This document shows positions 36,243-46,004 of a DNA stretch of 64,000 nucleotides, one piece after another. The notes below the pieces were generated by a model. That model was not told where the DNA came from, made no database searches, and saw only the letters and a program-made list of their open reading frames with translations. The DNA is taken from contig UWOR01000010.1 of assembly GCA_900604495.1 (NCBI GenBank), positions 33,295-97,294 of the forward strand, read 5' to 3'. The stretch comes from Desulfovibrio sp. Marseille-P6017 (GTDB lineage: Bacteria > Bacillota_A > Clostridia > Peptostreptococcales > Peptostreptococcaceae). The first letter of the stretch is position 1, and each line of letters begins with the position of its first letter. A program made the translations under genes and the position numbers.

Positions 36243-36344
36243 AACATACCTCCTAAAATAATTTATATAGCTTATTGTAAATTTCTACCTCTTATTATGC
36301 AATCAGTTATATAAATATATTCTAAAATTTAATCTATCATAATA

Positions 36345-36461
36345 AAATTCAAGAAAAATACCCTGATATTAATCAGGGATTGGCATAAAATAAAAATAAG
36401 AGTATGTAAATAAAACATCCTTATTGATGATTGCTTTATAAATAAATTATTTAACTTTATA
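36345..36461 (-). ncRNA. Candidate small RNA with promoter and terminator
   Basis: In a 409-base gap between genes, a minus-strand promoter-like pair (TTGTTA, 16 bases, TATAAT; 36468-36495) is followed about 85 bases later by a hairpin CCCTGAT/ATCAGGG and the tract TATTTTT. This outlines an RNA of roughly 110-115 bases. No ORF with a ribosome binding site is convincing inside it. The rest of the gap (36243-36345 and 36500-36600) shows nothing I can name. Confidence 0.4.
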
Positions 36462-36602
36462 ATTCACATTATAACATATATTTCGTGTTTAACAATGCTT
36501 TATCCAAATTTTATTTATTTTTCATAATTTAAATTCTATTATATCTATAAAAACGAACATTATATAAAATCCAAAATAAATGCACTAATAAATTATATAA
36601 AT

Positions 36603-36637
36603 AAAAAAATACTATACCTTAAAAGGTATAGTATTTT
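36603..36637 (-). terminator. Terminator of the Na/Pi cotransporter gene
   Basis: A near-perfect stem (AAAAAAATACTATACCTT and complement) with a tiny loop lies 15 bases after the stop at 36652 and ends in a run of U on the minus strand. Confidence 0.82.
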
Positions 36638-36651
36638 TTTATTTATATAAT

Positions 36652-38289
36652 TTACACACTAACTGATTCATTTACATCTTTATTCGATGTTATTACTTGT
36701 GTAGCTATATTTACAGAATGATCAGATACTCTTTCTAAATTGCTTATTATATCTAAATATATAACACCTGCATCTATACTACAAGATCCTTCATTTAATC
36801 TCTTCATATGGCTTCTTCTATAAGATATTTCCATTGCATCAACTTGTTCTTCCATTTTTATAACCTTGCAAGCCAAGTTTACATCTGCCTTTTCTAAAGC
36901 TTCTAATGCACACTTATAAGTGCTCACTACTTTATTAAACATTTCTAATAATTCTTCGCTACCTTCTTTAGACATACTTAAATTGTTATTCATTACAGTT
37001 TCTGCTAATTCAGCTATATTTTCTGCATGATCTCCAACTCTTTCTATATCATTTATTGTATTGAATAATTTATCTATTCCTTCAATAGAATCATGGCTTA
37101 TATTACTCTTAGATAATTTTAACAAATAATCTAATATAATTTTTTGTAATTCATTTATTTTCTTTTCTTCTTCAAAAACTGATTTAACTTTTGTTTCTGA
37201 TTTTTCTAATAAACCACTCATTGCATTTTCTAAAGAATCTTTTGCTTTATTTCCCATTCTTAAGGTTTCTTTAACTGTATTAGATAATGCAATTGATGGA
37301 GTTGTTATCATTCTATCGTCTATAAATCTAACTACTTTAGTATCTTCATTTTCATCTTCTCTTTCTGGTACAAGCTTCATAGTAAGTTTCACTATTAACT
37401 TAGAGAATGGTAGTAATAATAATACATTTATTACATTAAATAATGTATGTGAGTTTGCTATTTGTCTACTTACATCAGTAGGATCTAAATGAGTAACTAA
37501 CATTGTTATTGGTTTAGTTAATATTATCATAAATACAAGTGTTCCTATTATATTAAATACTAAGTGCATAGTTGCAGCTCTTCTTGCATTTTTGCTAGCA
37601 CCTATACTTGAAATTAAAGATGTAACACAAGTACCTATGTTCTCACCATATAATATTGGTAGTGCTGATGATAATGGTATTAATCCTTGAGAAGAAAGTG
37701 CAAGTAACATCCCCATTGAAGCACTTGAACTTTGAACTATTGCCGTTATACCAAATCCTAATAATATACCTAATATTGGTTGATGTCCAAATGCTACTAA
37801 AGCATCTGTAAATCCTTTAAACTCTGATAAAGGCTTAACTGCAGCTTTCATAAAATCCATACCTGTAAATAATATACCAAATCCAATTAATATTTCAGCT
37901 ATATGTTTAGTTTTTGAACTTTTAGCAAATAAGTAAAGTACTATACCTATACCTAATGCTATTGGTGCCATACCTACTAAATCAAGCGATACTAATTGAG
38001 CTGTAATAGTTGTTCCTATATTAGCCCCCATTATTACACCTATTGCTTGAGGCAATGTCATTATTCCCGCATTAACAAAACCTACTACCATTACTGTAGT
38101 TGCACTACTACTTTGTATAATTGCTGTAACTAATGCTCCAACTAGAACTCCCATTATTACATTGCTAGTTAAAAGCTCTATTATTCTTTTTAATTTAGCT
38201 CCTGCTGACTTTTGAAGTCCATCTCCCATAAGGTTCATACCATATAAGAACAGACCAAGACCACCCATTAAATTGATTATGATTTCCAC
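36652..38289 (-). CDS. Na+/phosphate cotransporter family protein (NptA-like) with PhoU-like tail
   Basis: This 545-residue protein has two inverted transport repeats, each with the signature QSSSA: IIQSSSATTVMVVGFVNAGI with GANIGTTITAQLV (near 60-95), and IVQSSSASMGMLLALSSQ with GENIGTCVTSLISS (near 185-220). The C-terminal third (from about 340) is a cytoplasmic helical PhoU-like domain. It imports phosphate with sodium, or possibly exports it. The gene has an array of TTAACA-like direct repeats 95-160 bases upstream, suggesting control by the phosphate-starvation regulator PhoP. It is monocistronic with its own terminator. Confidence 0.92.
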   Translation of the reverse strand: MEIIINLMGGLGLFLYGMNLMGDGLQKSAGAKLKRIIELLTSNVIMGVLVGALVTAIIQSSSATTVMVVGFVNAGIMTLPQAIGVIMGANIGTTITAQLVSLDLVGMAPIALGIGIVLYLFAKSSKTKHIAEILIGFGILFTGMDFMKAAVKPLSEFKGFTDALVAFGHQPILGILLGFGITAIVQSSSASMGMLLALSSQGLIPLSSALPILYGENIGTCVTSLISSIGASKNARRAATMHLVFNIIGTLVFMIILTKPITMLVTHLDPTDVSRQIANSHTLFNVINVLLLLPFSKLIVKLTMKLVPEREDENEDTKVVRFIDDRMITTPSIALSNTVKETLRMGNKAKDSLENAMSGLLEKSETKVKSVFEEEKKINELQKIILDYLLKLSKSNISHDSIEGIDKLFNTINDIERVGDHAENIAELAETVMNNNLSMSKEGSEELLEMFNKVVSTYKCALEALEKADVNLACKVIKMEEQVDAMEISYRRSHMKRLNEGSCSIDAGVIYLDIISNLERVSDHSVNIATQVITSNKDVNESVSV

Positions 38290-38382
38290 TTTATTTCCTC
38301 CTAAAAATTTCTAACTATGTACATTATGTATGTATTTCAATATTTAGTACTTTTTTATTTTAACAAGAAATAAAGTTTTTGT

Positions 38383-38452
38383 TGTTAAGACAATGTTAAG
38401 TTATTCAAATTCAAGTTAATATAATGTTAACTATTTGTTAAAACAGTGTTAA
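38383..38452 (-). promoter_or_regulatory. Array of Pho-box-like TTAACA repeats upstream of the Na/Pi cotransporter
   Basis: On the minus strand, TTAACA occurs three times followed by TTAACT, each starting exactly 11 bases after the previous one (starting near 38452, 38441, 38430 and 38419). After 20 bases, two more TTAACA copies occur 11 bases apart (near 38399 and 38388). Bacillus PhoP binds direct TT(A/C/T)A(C/T)A repeats with 11-bp periodicity. The fit to that pattern and to a phosphate-transport gene is striking; binding itself is inferred. Confidence 0.7.
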
Positions 38453-38528
38453 GTAAGTTATTTTTAATATTTTATATTCATATTTATTAAATTTAGTTTA
38501 AATATATTGTTAAATTTTATAGATATTT

Positions 38529-39719
38529 TTACTTATGCTCTAATATAAATTTAGTAATATCCATTATTCCTTCCTTAGACTTTGCTTTAAATAAAAATAC
38601 ATGATTTCCCATAGCTGCTGATAAAACTTCTGGTACTTCTACATCATATGTAATTTCTTCTTTATATTTATGTTTAATATCATCATTCTTGTATTTATAA
38701 TTGACTCCATTTCTTCTGCTTGCATATCCTACTAAACATTTTCTTTTAACATCAGTAAATATTTTATCGTATATTAACATATCTGCCCATATACTATATG
38801 TATCTACATCATAAGCCATATTTATCATATCAGGCATATATGCCCCTGGTGCTCTCATATTAACTTCTAATCCTACTATATCTCCTTTTTTCCCTAGACC
38901 CTCTTTATCTTCGTCTAATCTAAAAAATTCAAAATGAAAAAATCTACTTCTTGTATCAAATGCTTTTACTACTTTATCACCAATCCATTCTATATCCATA
39001 CCATTTAAATCTTGAGAGTAGAATGCAGATTCACTATCTTCATTCACTGCGTCCATGATAGAACTTAACATTACATGGTTTGATGCAATTAAAATATTCT
39101 TATTTGAGTCTGTAATACCATCAAATGTTTCTACATGTCCATTTATAAATTCTTCAATAATATAGGTTATATTATTATTTTTAGTTTCAAAGAAAAATCC
39201 TAATTCTTCATCATTTCTCAATTTATATGTATTAGATGCTCCTACTCCGTTATCTGGCTTAACAACGACAGGGTAACCTACTATATTAGTAAAGTTAATA
39301 GCACTATTATAATCTGTAATAAATTCATATCTAGCTACTGGTATACCACAAGACTTATAGACTTCTTTCATTTTTGATTTATATTTCATTGGATCCATAT
39401 ATTCAATTTTTGTTCCAGTACTTACATCAAACTTACTTCTAAGAGCAGCCTCCGTTTCTAGCCAGTATTCATTTTGAGACTCAATCCAATCTATTTTTCC
39501 ATATTTATTTATAAAAAACAAACAAGCTTCACTTACTTCATCAAAATTTTCTAAACTATTTACTTTATAGTACTCAGTTAAAGAATTTATAGTATCCATA
39601 GATAAATCATTATAGCTTGTATCTCCTATGCCTAATACATTTACTCCTCTTTCCTTTAACCTATTACAAAAATTGTAAAAGTATAACGGAAAATTAGGAG
39701 ATATAAATATAACGTTCAT
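38529..39719 (-). CDS. ATP-grasp ligase, paired with an esterase
   Basis: This 396-residue enzyme has an ATP-grasp fold: the core GYPVVVKPDNGVGASNTYKL (near 148), the hinge YIIEEFINGHVETFDGITDS, and the metal-binding GLEVNMRAPGAYMPDM (near 290). It likely joins a carboxylate to an amine or thiol, as in carboxylate-amine ligases. It starts just after the esterase gene (13 bases), and its ribosome binding site follows that gene's stop. The substrates are unknown. The pair may make and release a small peptide-like molecule. Confidence 0.8.
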   Translation of the reverse strand: MNVIFISPNFPLYFYNFCNRLKERGVNVLGIGDTSYNDLSMDTINSLTEYYKVNSLENFDEVSEACLFFINKYGKIDWIESQNEYWLETEAALRSKFDVSTGTKIEYMDPMKYKSKMKEVYKSCGIPVARYEFITDYNSAINFTNIVGYPVVVKPDNGVGASNTYKLRNDEELGFFFETKNNNITYIIEEFINGHVETFDGITDSNKNILIASNHVMLSSIMDAVNEDSESAFYSQDLNGMDIEWIGDKVVKAFDTRSRFFHFEFFRLDEDKEGLGKKGDIVGLEVNMRAPGAYMPDMINMAYDVDTYSIWADMLIYDKIFTDVKRKCLVGYASRRNGVNYKYKNDDIKHKYKEEITYDVEVPEVLSAAMGNHVFLFKAKSKEGIMDITKFILEHK

Positions 39720-39732
39720 AACTAGTTCCCCC

Positions 39733-40488
39733 CTAAACTATTTTTCTTACAAAATATGAAAATTGTTTTCTCCACCAATCCCAATCATGGTTAACATCAT
39801 GTCCCCACACATCTACAATGGCAGGTATGTCTTTATATTCAAACAGCTCTTTTATTTTATATATACTTCTAAGCATCTCATCTTCCCAGGCACCTTGACC
39901 ACAGCAAAGTATTATTTTATTTTTTCTATACATATCTACATAAGGATGATCATAGCTCATTCCTTGTATATACTTAATTGGTGCATTTTTATAAACCAAG
40001 TCATCACAATAGTTTCCAAAAAATATATCAGAATCATAATATCCACTTAACGCTATCATTCCTTTGAAAATATCTGGTCTTCTAAACATAAAATTAGCCG
40101 CATGTGTTCCACCCATAGAACAACCAGTTGTTATTATTCCATCAGTATAATTATTTCCGTTTCCATAGTAGTTTATTTCGAATATTCTTGGAACTAACTC
40201 CTCTACAATGTAATTAAACCATTGTTCATGTAGCTGTATTCGTTTATAGCATTCTTTACCCTCTGCTGACCAAGTTTCCCCATCTATACTATCACAGCAA
40301 AATAGTTGTATTATCCCATTGTCTATTAAGTCCATTACATTATCCATCATTTTAAAGCCTTCAAAATCAAAATATCTACCATTTTGTGCTGGAAAAACTA
40401 AAAAAGGTTGACCAGAATGACCATATACACTAAATTCCATATGCCTATTAAGATATTTACTATACTCTTTAAAATACTCTTTTTTCAT
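39733..40488 (-). CDS. Esterase-family alpha/beta hydrolase
   Basis: This 251-residue hydrolase has the nucleophile elbow TTGCSMGGTHAANFMFRRPD (GxSxG with Ser near residue 120), an HxW-type C-terminal segment WGHDVNHDWDWW that likely provides the catalytic His, and an Asp-rich middle. It resembles the esterase D/YbbA group. It is the first gene of a two-gene operon with an ATP-grasp enzyme. It has no signal peptide, so it is cytoplasmic. Substrate unknown. Confidence 0.8.
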   Translation of the reverse strand: MKKEYFKEYSKYLNRHMEFSVYGHSGQPFLVFPAQNGRYFDFEGFKMMDNVMDLIDNGIIQLFCCDSIDGETWSAEGKECYKRIQLHEQWFNYIVEELVPRIFEINYYGNGNNYTDGIITTGCSMGGTHAANFMFRRPDIFKGMIALSGYYDSDIFFGNYCDDLVYKNAPIKYIQGMSYDHPYVDMYRKNKIILCCGQGAWEDEMLRSIYKIKELFEYKDIPAIVDVWGHDVNHDWDWWRKQFSYFVRKIV

Positions 40489-40685
40489 ACCCCTTCCTCC
40501 TTTATATATTCAGTATTCAAAACACAAATTCCTTATATTTATATATGGTATCATATTGTTAAAATTCTTACAGACTATTTTCTAAGTTTTAAATACAAAT
40601 TTCGCCTTGTTACTTTCTATAACAAGATTTAAAATATATAAGTGAGAAAATTAAAATTAATACAGATATATGGAAGGAATAATAC

Positions 40686-41299
40686 ATGAAAGATATAGAT
40701 TATGAAAATTTATTCAATATAAATACATTTGGAGAAGAACATTGGACAGATAAATTTACTCATTATCATCCTTATCAAGCAACATCTTATTCTGCATTAA
40801 ATACACTATTTAAAACTTATAAGGTTAATGAAAATGACTATGTAGTTGATTTTGGATGTGGTAAGGGCAGACTTATATTTTATATAAACTATTTTTTCAA
40901 AGCTAATTGTTACGGAGTTGAAATGAATAAAGATTTTTATAGGGCTTGCATAAAAAATAAATCTAATTATTTAAATAAAAATAAGAAATACGAAGATAAA
41001 ATAGAATTTGTAAATGCTTTTGCTCAAAATTATAGTATAGGTCTAAATGACAATAAATTTTATTTCTTTAATCCATTCTCTATTCAAATTTTTTATAAAA
41101 GTAATAGATAATACTAGATTCTTTAGAGAAAAATATGAGACCTGTTGAAATAATTCTATACTATCCATCAGATGATTATATTTATTATTTAGAAAATAAT
41201 ACTCCATTTATAATAAAGAATGAGATTATTTTAGATGATTTATATAAAAAAGATAACAACGAAAGATTTTTAATATATAAATTATCTTATTTAGAATAA
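40686..41299 (+). pseudogene. SAM-dependent methyltransferase with two closely spaced frameshifts
   Basis: The ATG at 40686 (GGAAGGAATAATAC upstream) starts an ORF with a class I SAM motif VVDFGCGKGRLIFYI near residue 55 and the acidic VEMN at the end of the second strand. After NPFSIQI, the frame shifts at a T-run (41089-41094), the ORF ends at 41111, and the protein continues in another frame as LDSLEKNMRPVEIILYYPSD through to a stop at 41297. A reading IKVIDN bridges the two in the third frame, so two compensating indels within about 30 bases are needed. The full protein would be about 204 residues. A sequencing error pair is possible, but unlikely. Confidence 0.7.
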
Positions 41300-41300
41300 A

Positions 41301-41335
41301 AAAGTATATACCTTAACAAAGGTATATACTTTTTG
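41301..41335 (+). terminator. Terminator of the broken methyltransferase gene
   Basis: The stem AAGTATATACCTT/AAGGTATATACTT with a 4-base loop is followed by TTT on the plus strand, immediately after the stop at 41299. Confidence 0.8.
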
Positions 41336-41379
41336 TGCTTTTACTATATTGAAATACTTTTACTTACTGACATATTTAA

Positions 41380-41580
41380 TTATTTTGATAATTCTTCAAA
41401 TAATTCTTCTTGAGATTGCTTTATTGTAAGGTTTCCATCTACTTTTACAACAGCTTCAGTTTTATAGCTTCTACAAGCACCTATACAACCTCTTTGTACT
41501 TTTTCTTCACCTATTGTTTCTGCTAATTTATCTAAATCCACATTTGAACAATATGGGCATACTCTAACTATATTTATCAT
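41380..41580 (-). CDS. DUF1450 (YuzB-like) small cysteine protein
   Basis: This 66-residue protein has the motif VCPYCSNVD (CxxC) and a second pair GCIGACRSYKT, as in DUF1450/YuzB proteins, which have a thioredoxin-like [2Fe-2S] ferredoxin fold. The biochemical role is unknown. The start has an AGGAGG site. It lies 71 bases downstream of dhaM on the same strand but is probably a separate unit. Confidence 0.8.
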   Translation of the reverse strand: MINIVRVCPYCSNVDLDKLAETIGEEKVQRGCIGACRSYKTEAVVKVDGNLTIKQSQEELFEELSK

Positions 41581-41651
41581 TTTAATACCTCCTATAAATA
41601 TCTTTTTAAAGTTATACCCCTATTATTTTTGTATTAAACACAAATTTTTAT

Positions 41652-42035
41652 TTATTTTTCTATTTCTAGCTTTTTTATATTTTCTATTATTTCTTCTTTA
41701 TTCCTACCTATACAAGAATCAATTGCTGCTACAAATGCTCCTTCTACTAAGCTAACCTTGCATATTTCTACATTTTTACTTACAGATTCATCTAACATAT
41801 CCAAAGCCACTTCTGCATTCATCAATGCACTTCCTATATCAAAGAATAATAGTACACCATCTTCACTATATACTTCTTCAATTGAATTCATTATTTTAAT
41901 AGGGTCTGTACCAATTCTTCCATCCTCAGTTCCCCCTGCAACAGAAATTTTCACATCTCCTGCCATTTGACTTATAAGTTCTTTTAAACCTTCCACAAGT
42001 TTGTTACTATGAGATACTAATACTATAGAAACCAT
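41652..42035 (-). CDS. dhaM: PTS-dependent dihydroxyacetone kinase phosphotransferase subunit DhaM
   Basis: This 127-residue EIIA-mannose-type subunit takes phosphate from HPr and passes it to the ADP bound on DhaL. Its first residues, MVSIVLVSHSNKLVEGLKEL, contain the phospho-accepting His (H9). GGTEDGRIGTDPIKIM and FFDIGSALMNAEVALDML are typical DhaM motifs. It lacks the HPr and EI extensions of the E. coli form, the usual Gram-positive architecture. It follows dhaL by 2 bases. Confidence 0.93.
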   Translation of the reverse strand: MVSIVLVSHSNKLVEGLKELISQMAGDVKISVAGGTEDGRIGTDPIKIMNSIEEVYSEDGVLLFFDIGSALMNAEVALDMLDESVSKNVEICKVSLVEGAFVAAIDSCIGRNKEEIIENIKKLEIEK

Positions 42036-42037
42036 AA

Positions 42038-42673
42038 TTATTCTCCTTTAATATATGTATAAACAGTTTTTAACATTAAATATGTAGATGTAGCTCCTGC
42101 ATCTTGATGTCCTATACTTCTATCACCTAAGTAACTAGCTCTTCCTTTTGTAGCTTTTATTTCTTTTGTTTTTTCTAATCCTTTAAATGCAGCTTCTTTA
42201 GCTTTATTTAAACATTCAGCAACATCTAATCCACTACTTTTTACTTTTATTAATTCATTCAGATATGGTTCTAGACAATCTATCATAGTTTTTTCTCCTA
42301 GTTCAGCCTTTCCTCTCATTTTTATACCATCAAGAGATGCTTTTAAAACTTGTATATAATCGTCTAAGTCAATTTCACTTTTTCCATTTAATACACTAGC
42401 ACCTTTCATAAATGCAGTTCCATATAATGGTCCTGCTGCTCCTCCTACCGTAGATACAAGAGTCATGCCCACTTTTTTAAAAGTATTTCCTAAATCATCT
42501 CCATTATCGTCTTTTAACTTTTCTTTTACAGCTTCAAAACCTTTACTCATGTTTAATCCATGATCTCCATCTCCAATAGCTGCATCTAACTCAGTTAAGT
42601 GTAGTTTATTTTCATTTATTACATCCGCTATTTTATTTAATATATTAATTACTTCATATCCTTTTATACTCAT
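42038..42673 (-). CDS. dhaL: Dihydroxyacetone kinase ADP-binding subunit DhaL
   Basis: This 211-residue all-helical subunit carries tightly bound ADP that is phosphorylated by DhaM and then phosphorylates dihydroxyacetone on DhaK. The metal-binding motif LDAAIGDGDHGLNMSKGF (near residue 28) and the C-terminal ATKGRASYLGDRSIGHQDAG are diagnostic. It sits 21 bases after dhaK and 2 bases before dhaM. Confidence 0.95.
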   Translation of the reverse strand: MSIKGYEVINILNKIADVINENKLHLTELDAAIGDGDHGLNMSKGFEAVKEKLKDDNGDDLGNTFKKVGMTLVSTVGGAAGPLYGTAFMKGASVLNGKSEIDLDDYIQVLKASLDGIKMRGKAELGEKTMIDCLEPYLNELIKVKSSGLDVAECLNKAKEAAFKGLEKTKEIKATKGRASYLGDRSIGHQDAGATSTYLMLKTVYTYIKGE

Positions 42674-42694
42674 TTTTGCCTCCCAAACTAGATA

Positions 42695-43693
42695 CTAAAA
42701 TATCTTTAATCCTAAAGTGTCAGATTTAGCATCTAAGAGTTCTTTTAATTCTGAATCAAGTTTTAATATACTAACTGAGTATCCAGCCATTTCAAGAGAA
42801 GTCATATATTCACCTACAAATGTTTTATGTATTTTTATTCTCTTTGAAGTTAATATTTCATTAACAGTTTTATTAGCTATATAAAGCTCCATAAGAGGAG
42901 TTGATCCTAAACCATTTACCATTGCTGCTACTTCTTCATTTTCTTTTATATCAATATCATCTAATATTTTATTTACTAAATGAGTAGTTATATCACTTGC
43001 TGTAGATATTTTTTCTTTATGAGTTCCTGGTTCTCCATGTATCCCCATTCCAATTTCTATTTCATCATTCTCTAGTGTAAAGTTTGGCTTTCCTGCTGCT
43101 GGAACTATACAAGGACTTAAAGCCATTCCCATACTTCTTACATTAGATATTACTTTATTAGCAACCTCTTTAACTGATTCAAGTGAAGCACCTTTGCTAG
43201 CCTTTGCTCCGGCTATTTTATGTACAAATACAGTACCTGCTATCCCTCTTCTTCCTGCTGTATATAAGCTATCTTCAACTGCAACATCATCATTTACTAC
43301 AACAAAATCAACATTTATTCCATCCATTTCGGCCATTTCTTTAGCCATTTCAAAGTTCATTACATCACCAGTATAATTTTTAATTATTAATAATACACCA
43401 TTACCTCCATTCACTTCTTTTATAGCTTCATATACTTGGTCTGGTGTTGGAGATGTAAATACTTCACCGCAAACAGCAGCATCAAGCATTCCATAACCTA
43501 TATACCCTGCATGAGATGGCTCATGTCCACTTCCACCACCACTTACTAGTCCAACTTTTCCTTTAATCGGTGCATCCTTTCTTATTAATATATTTCCATT
43601 TTCACTTTTTCTTACGTAATCAGGATGTGCTAATACTAACCCTTCTATCATATCAGCTACTACATTACTTGGATTGTTTATTATTTTTTTCAT
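42695..43693 (-). CDS. dhaK: Dihydroxyacetone kinase substrate-binding subunit DhaK
   Basis: This 332-residue subunit binds dihydroxyacetone covalently through a His, here in EIGMGIHGEPG. GLVSGGGSGHEPSHAGYIGY (near 50) forms the active-site loop. With DhaL and DhaM it makes dihydroxyacetone phosphate at the cost of phosphoenolpyruvate. The ATG at 43693 is chosen because GGGGGG lies 8 bases upstream; an in-frame ATG at 43717 has no site. It leads dhaKLM. No glycerol dehydrogenase or DhaS regulator is in the window. Confidence 0.95.
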   Translation of the reverse strand: MKKIINNPSNVVADMIEGLVLAHPDYVRKSENGNILIRKDAPIKGKVGLVSGGGSGHEPSHAGYIGYGMLDAAVCGEVFTSPTPDQVYEAIKEVNGGNGVLLIIKNYTGDVMNFEMAKEMAEMDGINVDFVVVNDDVAVEDSLYTAGRRGIAGTVFVHKIAGAKASKGASLESVKEVANKVISNVRSMGMALSPCIVPAAGKPNFTLENDEIEIGMGIHGEPGTHKEKISTASDITTHLVNKILDDIDIKENEEVAAMVNGLGSTPLMELYIANKTVNEILTSKRIKIHKTFVGEYMTSLEMAGYSVSILKLDSELKELLDAKSDTLGLKIF

Positions 43694-43995
43694 ATTTATA
43701 CCCCCCTTTGATAACATTTTCCTTACTTAATATTATTATATCACTAACCATATTATAAAAATGTAAAATTTTAATACTAAGATAAATATTCTACACCTCT
43801 CATAATTTTATTGAAGTCCTCTGTTTACAATAAATTCCTTAGCTTTTAGCATATAAGGTAAACTTTTTCCTTCATTATATATAGTTTATTATTATTTTAT
43901 ATATAACATATATTGATATATCTATTATTATATATTTTTTGTACTCCCCATTTTAAATATATTATTTTAAATTCTTGTTACTAATTTGTATAAAT

Positions 43996-44054
43996 TTATT
44001 TATAAATGTAAATAATTATATTTTAGTAATTTAATTATTTACATTTATAAATAA
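43996..44054. repeat. Perfect 23-bp AT-rich inverted repeat upstream of typA
   Basis: The arms at 43996-44018 and 44032-44054 (TTATTTATAAATGTAAATAA and complement) flank a 13-base loop. It ends 17 bases upstream of the typA -35 element, in a 420-base gap (43718-44137) that otherwise holds only the promoter. It may be an operator, or a terminator remnant on the plus strand. Confidence 0.75.
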
Positions 44055-44071
44055 TATCCTTCTTATTTTAA

Positions 44072-44100
44072 TTTACATTTTAAAAAGTCTATGTTATACT
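44072..44100 (+). promoter_or_regulatory. Promoter of typA
   Basis: TTTACA and TATACT are separated by 17 bases. The predicted start is about 30 bases before the typA ATG, which has an AAGGAAGG site. Confidence 0.65.
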
Positions 44101-44137
44101 AAGAAAGTTATTTTCACATGAAAGGAAGGAACATAAT

Positions 44138-45961
44138 ATGTCAATAAAACATAAAATAGTTAACATCGCGGTTATAGCCCATGTTGATGCTGGAAAATCA
44201 ACATTAGTTGATGCTTTCTTACATCAATCTGGAACATTTAGAGATAACGAAGTAGTAAAAGATTGTGTAATGGATAGTAATGACCTTGAAGCAGAAAGAG
44301 GTATAACAATATATTCTAAAAACTGTTCTATAAACTACAAAGATTACAAAATAAATATAGTAGATACACCAGGACATAGTGACTTCTCGTCTGAAGTTGA
44401 ACGTGTTATAAAAACTGTTGATACTGTTATATTATTAGTAGATGCTAGTGAAGGTCCAATGCCTCAAACTAGATTCGTTCTACAAAAATCATTAGAAGCT
44501 GGTCTTAGACCAATACTTTTCATAAACAAAATAGATAAGCAAGATCAAAGAGCAGAAGAAGTTGTAAATGAAGTATTCGATTTATTCGTTGACTTAAATG
44601 CAACTGATGAACAATGTGAGTTCCCTATAATATACGGTATAGCTAAGCAAGGTATAGCTAAAAGAGAATTAGAAGATGAAAGTACTGACCTTTCTCCTTT
44701 ATTCGAAACAGTAATAGAACACGTTGAAGCTTACCCTGACTTTGATAATGAACCTTTACAATTACAAGTTTCAGCACTTGCATATGATGATTATGTAGGT
44801 AGACTTGGAATAGGTAGAGTTTATAAAGGAACTGTAAGAAATGGTGAACAAGTTTCGATATGTAAAGCTGACGGCAGTGTTTCTAGAGGTAGAATAGCTA
44901 AACTTACAGCTTATGAAGGACTAAACCAAGTTGAAAAAACTGAAGCATATTCTGGTGATATAGTTGTTGTTGCAGGTATATCAGATATATCAATAGGTGA
45001 AACTATATGTAATATAGATAATCCATTACCAATGGAAATGATACACATAGAAGAACCTACTCTATCAATGAACTTCTTAGTAAATGATTCTCCATTCTGT
45101 GGTAAGAGTGGTAAATTCGTTACTACTAGACATATAAAAGATAGATTAGACAAAGAATTAGAAGTTAACGTTGGTCTTAAAGTTGAGCCAATGGACACTA
45201 CTGACGGATACAGAGTATCTGGACGTGGAGAACTTCATTTATCTATACTTCTAGAAAACATGAGACGTGAAGGTTATGAGATAGGTGTTTCTAAACCAGA
45301 AGTTTTAATGCATAAAGAAGATGGCGTTTTAATGGAACCAATGGAAAGAGTTATAGTTAACTGTCCAGAAGTTTACTCAGGAACTGTTATAAACAAATTA
45401 AATCTTAGAAAAGGTCTTATGGAGTCTATGTCTATAGAGGGAGATTATGTTAAAATAGAATTCATAGCTCCTACTCGTGGATTATTAGGTTATAGAAGTG
45501 AATTTATAAATGATACTCGTGGTGAAGGTACTTTAGTTCGTTCATTCGAAAGATTCGAAGAATATAAAGGTGAAATACCAGGTAGAAGTAATGGAGTTTT
45601 AATAGCTCAAGGACCTGGTACAACTATGGGATATGCTCTTAATGCTTTAAGTGAAAGAGCTCAAATGTTCGTAGATCCAGGTGTGGATGTTTACGAAGGT
45701 ATGATAATCGGTATGAACTCTAGAAAAGATGATATGGTTGTTAATCCATGTAAAAACAAGAAGTTAACAAACGTTCGTGCTTCTGGTACTGATGATGCAA
45801 TAAAATTACAACCAGCTAGAGTATTTACTCTTGAAGAAGCTTTAGAATTTATAGAAGATGATGAATTAGTTGAAATAACTCCTGATGCAATAAGATTAAG
45901 AAAAAGATTCTTAAATGAGCATGACAGATTAAGATACAACAAATCAAGACAAGGTAAATAA
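44138..45961 (+). CDS. typA: Ribosome-associated GTPase TypA/BipA
   Basis: This 607-residue translational GTPase binds the ribosome and helps subunit assembly and growth under stress. The G1 motif AHVDAGKST (13-21), G3 DTPGHSDF (near 78), and NKID (near 132) are present, followed by the domain II beta-barrel and the TypA-specific C-terminal domain ([20 protein letters not shown]). Length and motifs are standard. The gene has more codon bias toward highly expressed usage than its neighbours. It is single, with a strong terminator. Confidence 0.97.
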   Translation: MSIKHKIVNIAVIAHVDAGKSTLVDAFLHQSGTFRDNEVVKDCVMDSNDLEAERGITIYSKNCSINYKDYKINIVDTPGHSDFSSEVERVIKTVDTVILLVDASEGPMPQTRFVLQKSLEAGLRPILFINKIDKQDQRAEEVVNEVFDLFVDLNATDEQCEFPIIYGIAKQGIAKRELEDESTDLSPLFETVIEHVEAYPDFDNEPLQLQVSALAYDDYVGRLGIGRVYKGTVRNGEQVSICKADGSVSRGRIAKLTAYEGLNQVEKTEAYSGDIVVVAGISDISIGETICNIDNPLPMEMIHIEEPTLSMNFLVNDSPFCGKSGKFVTTRHIKDRLDKELEVNVGLKVEPMDTTDGYRVSGRGELHLSILLENMRREGYEIGVSKPEVLMHKEDGVLMEPMERVIVNCPEVYSGTVINKLNLRKGLMESMSIEGDYVKIEFIAPTRGLLGYRSEFINDTRGEGTLVRSFERFEEYKGEIPGRSNGVLIAQGPGTTMGYALNALSERAQMFVDPGVDVYEGMIIGMNSRKDDMVVNPCKNKKLTNVRASGTDDAIKLQPARVFTLEEALEFIEDDELVEITPDAIRLRKRFLNEHDRLRYNKSRQGK

Positions 45962-45964
45962 TCT

Positions 45965-45997
45965 AAAAGTAGCAATATTTCATATTGCTACTTTTTT
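45965..45997 (+). terminator. Terminator of typA
   Basis: The stem AAAAGTAGCAATA/TATTGCTACTTTT with a 5-base loop is followed by TT on the plus strand, a few bases after the stop. Confidence 0.85.
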
Positions 45998-46004
45998 ATA
46001 TACT

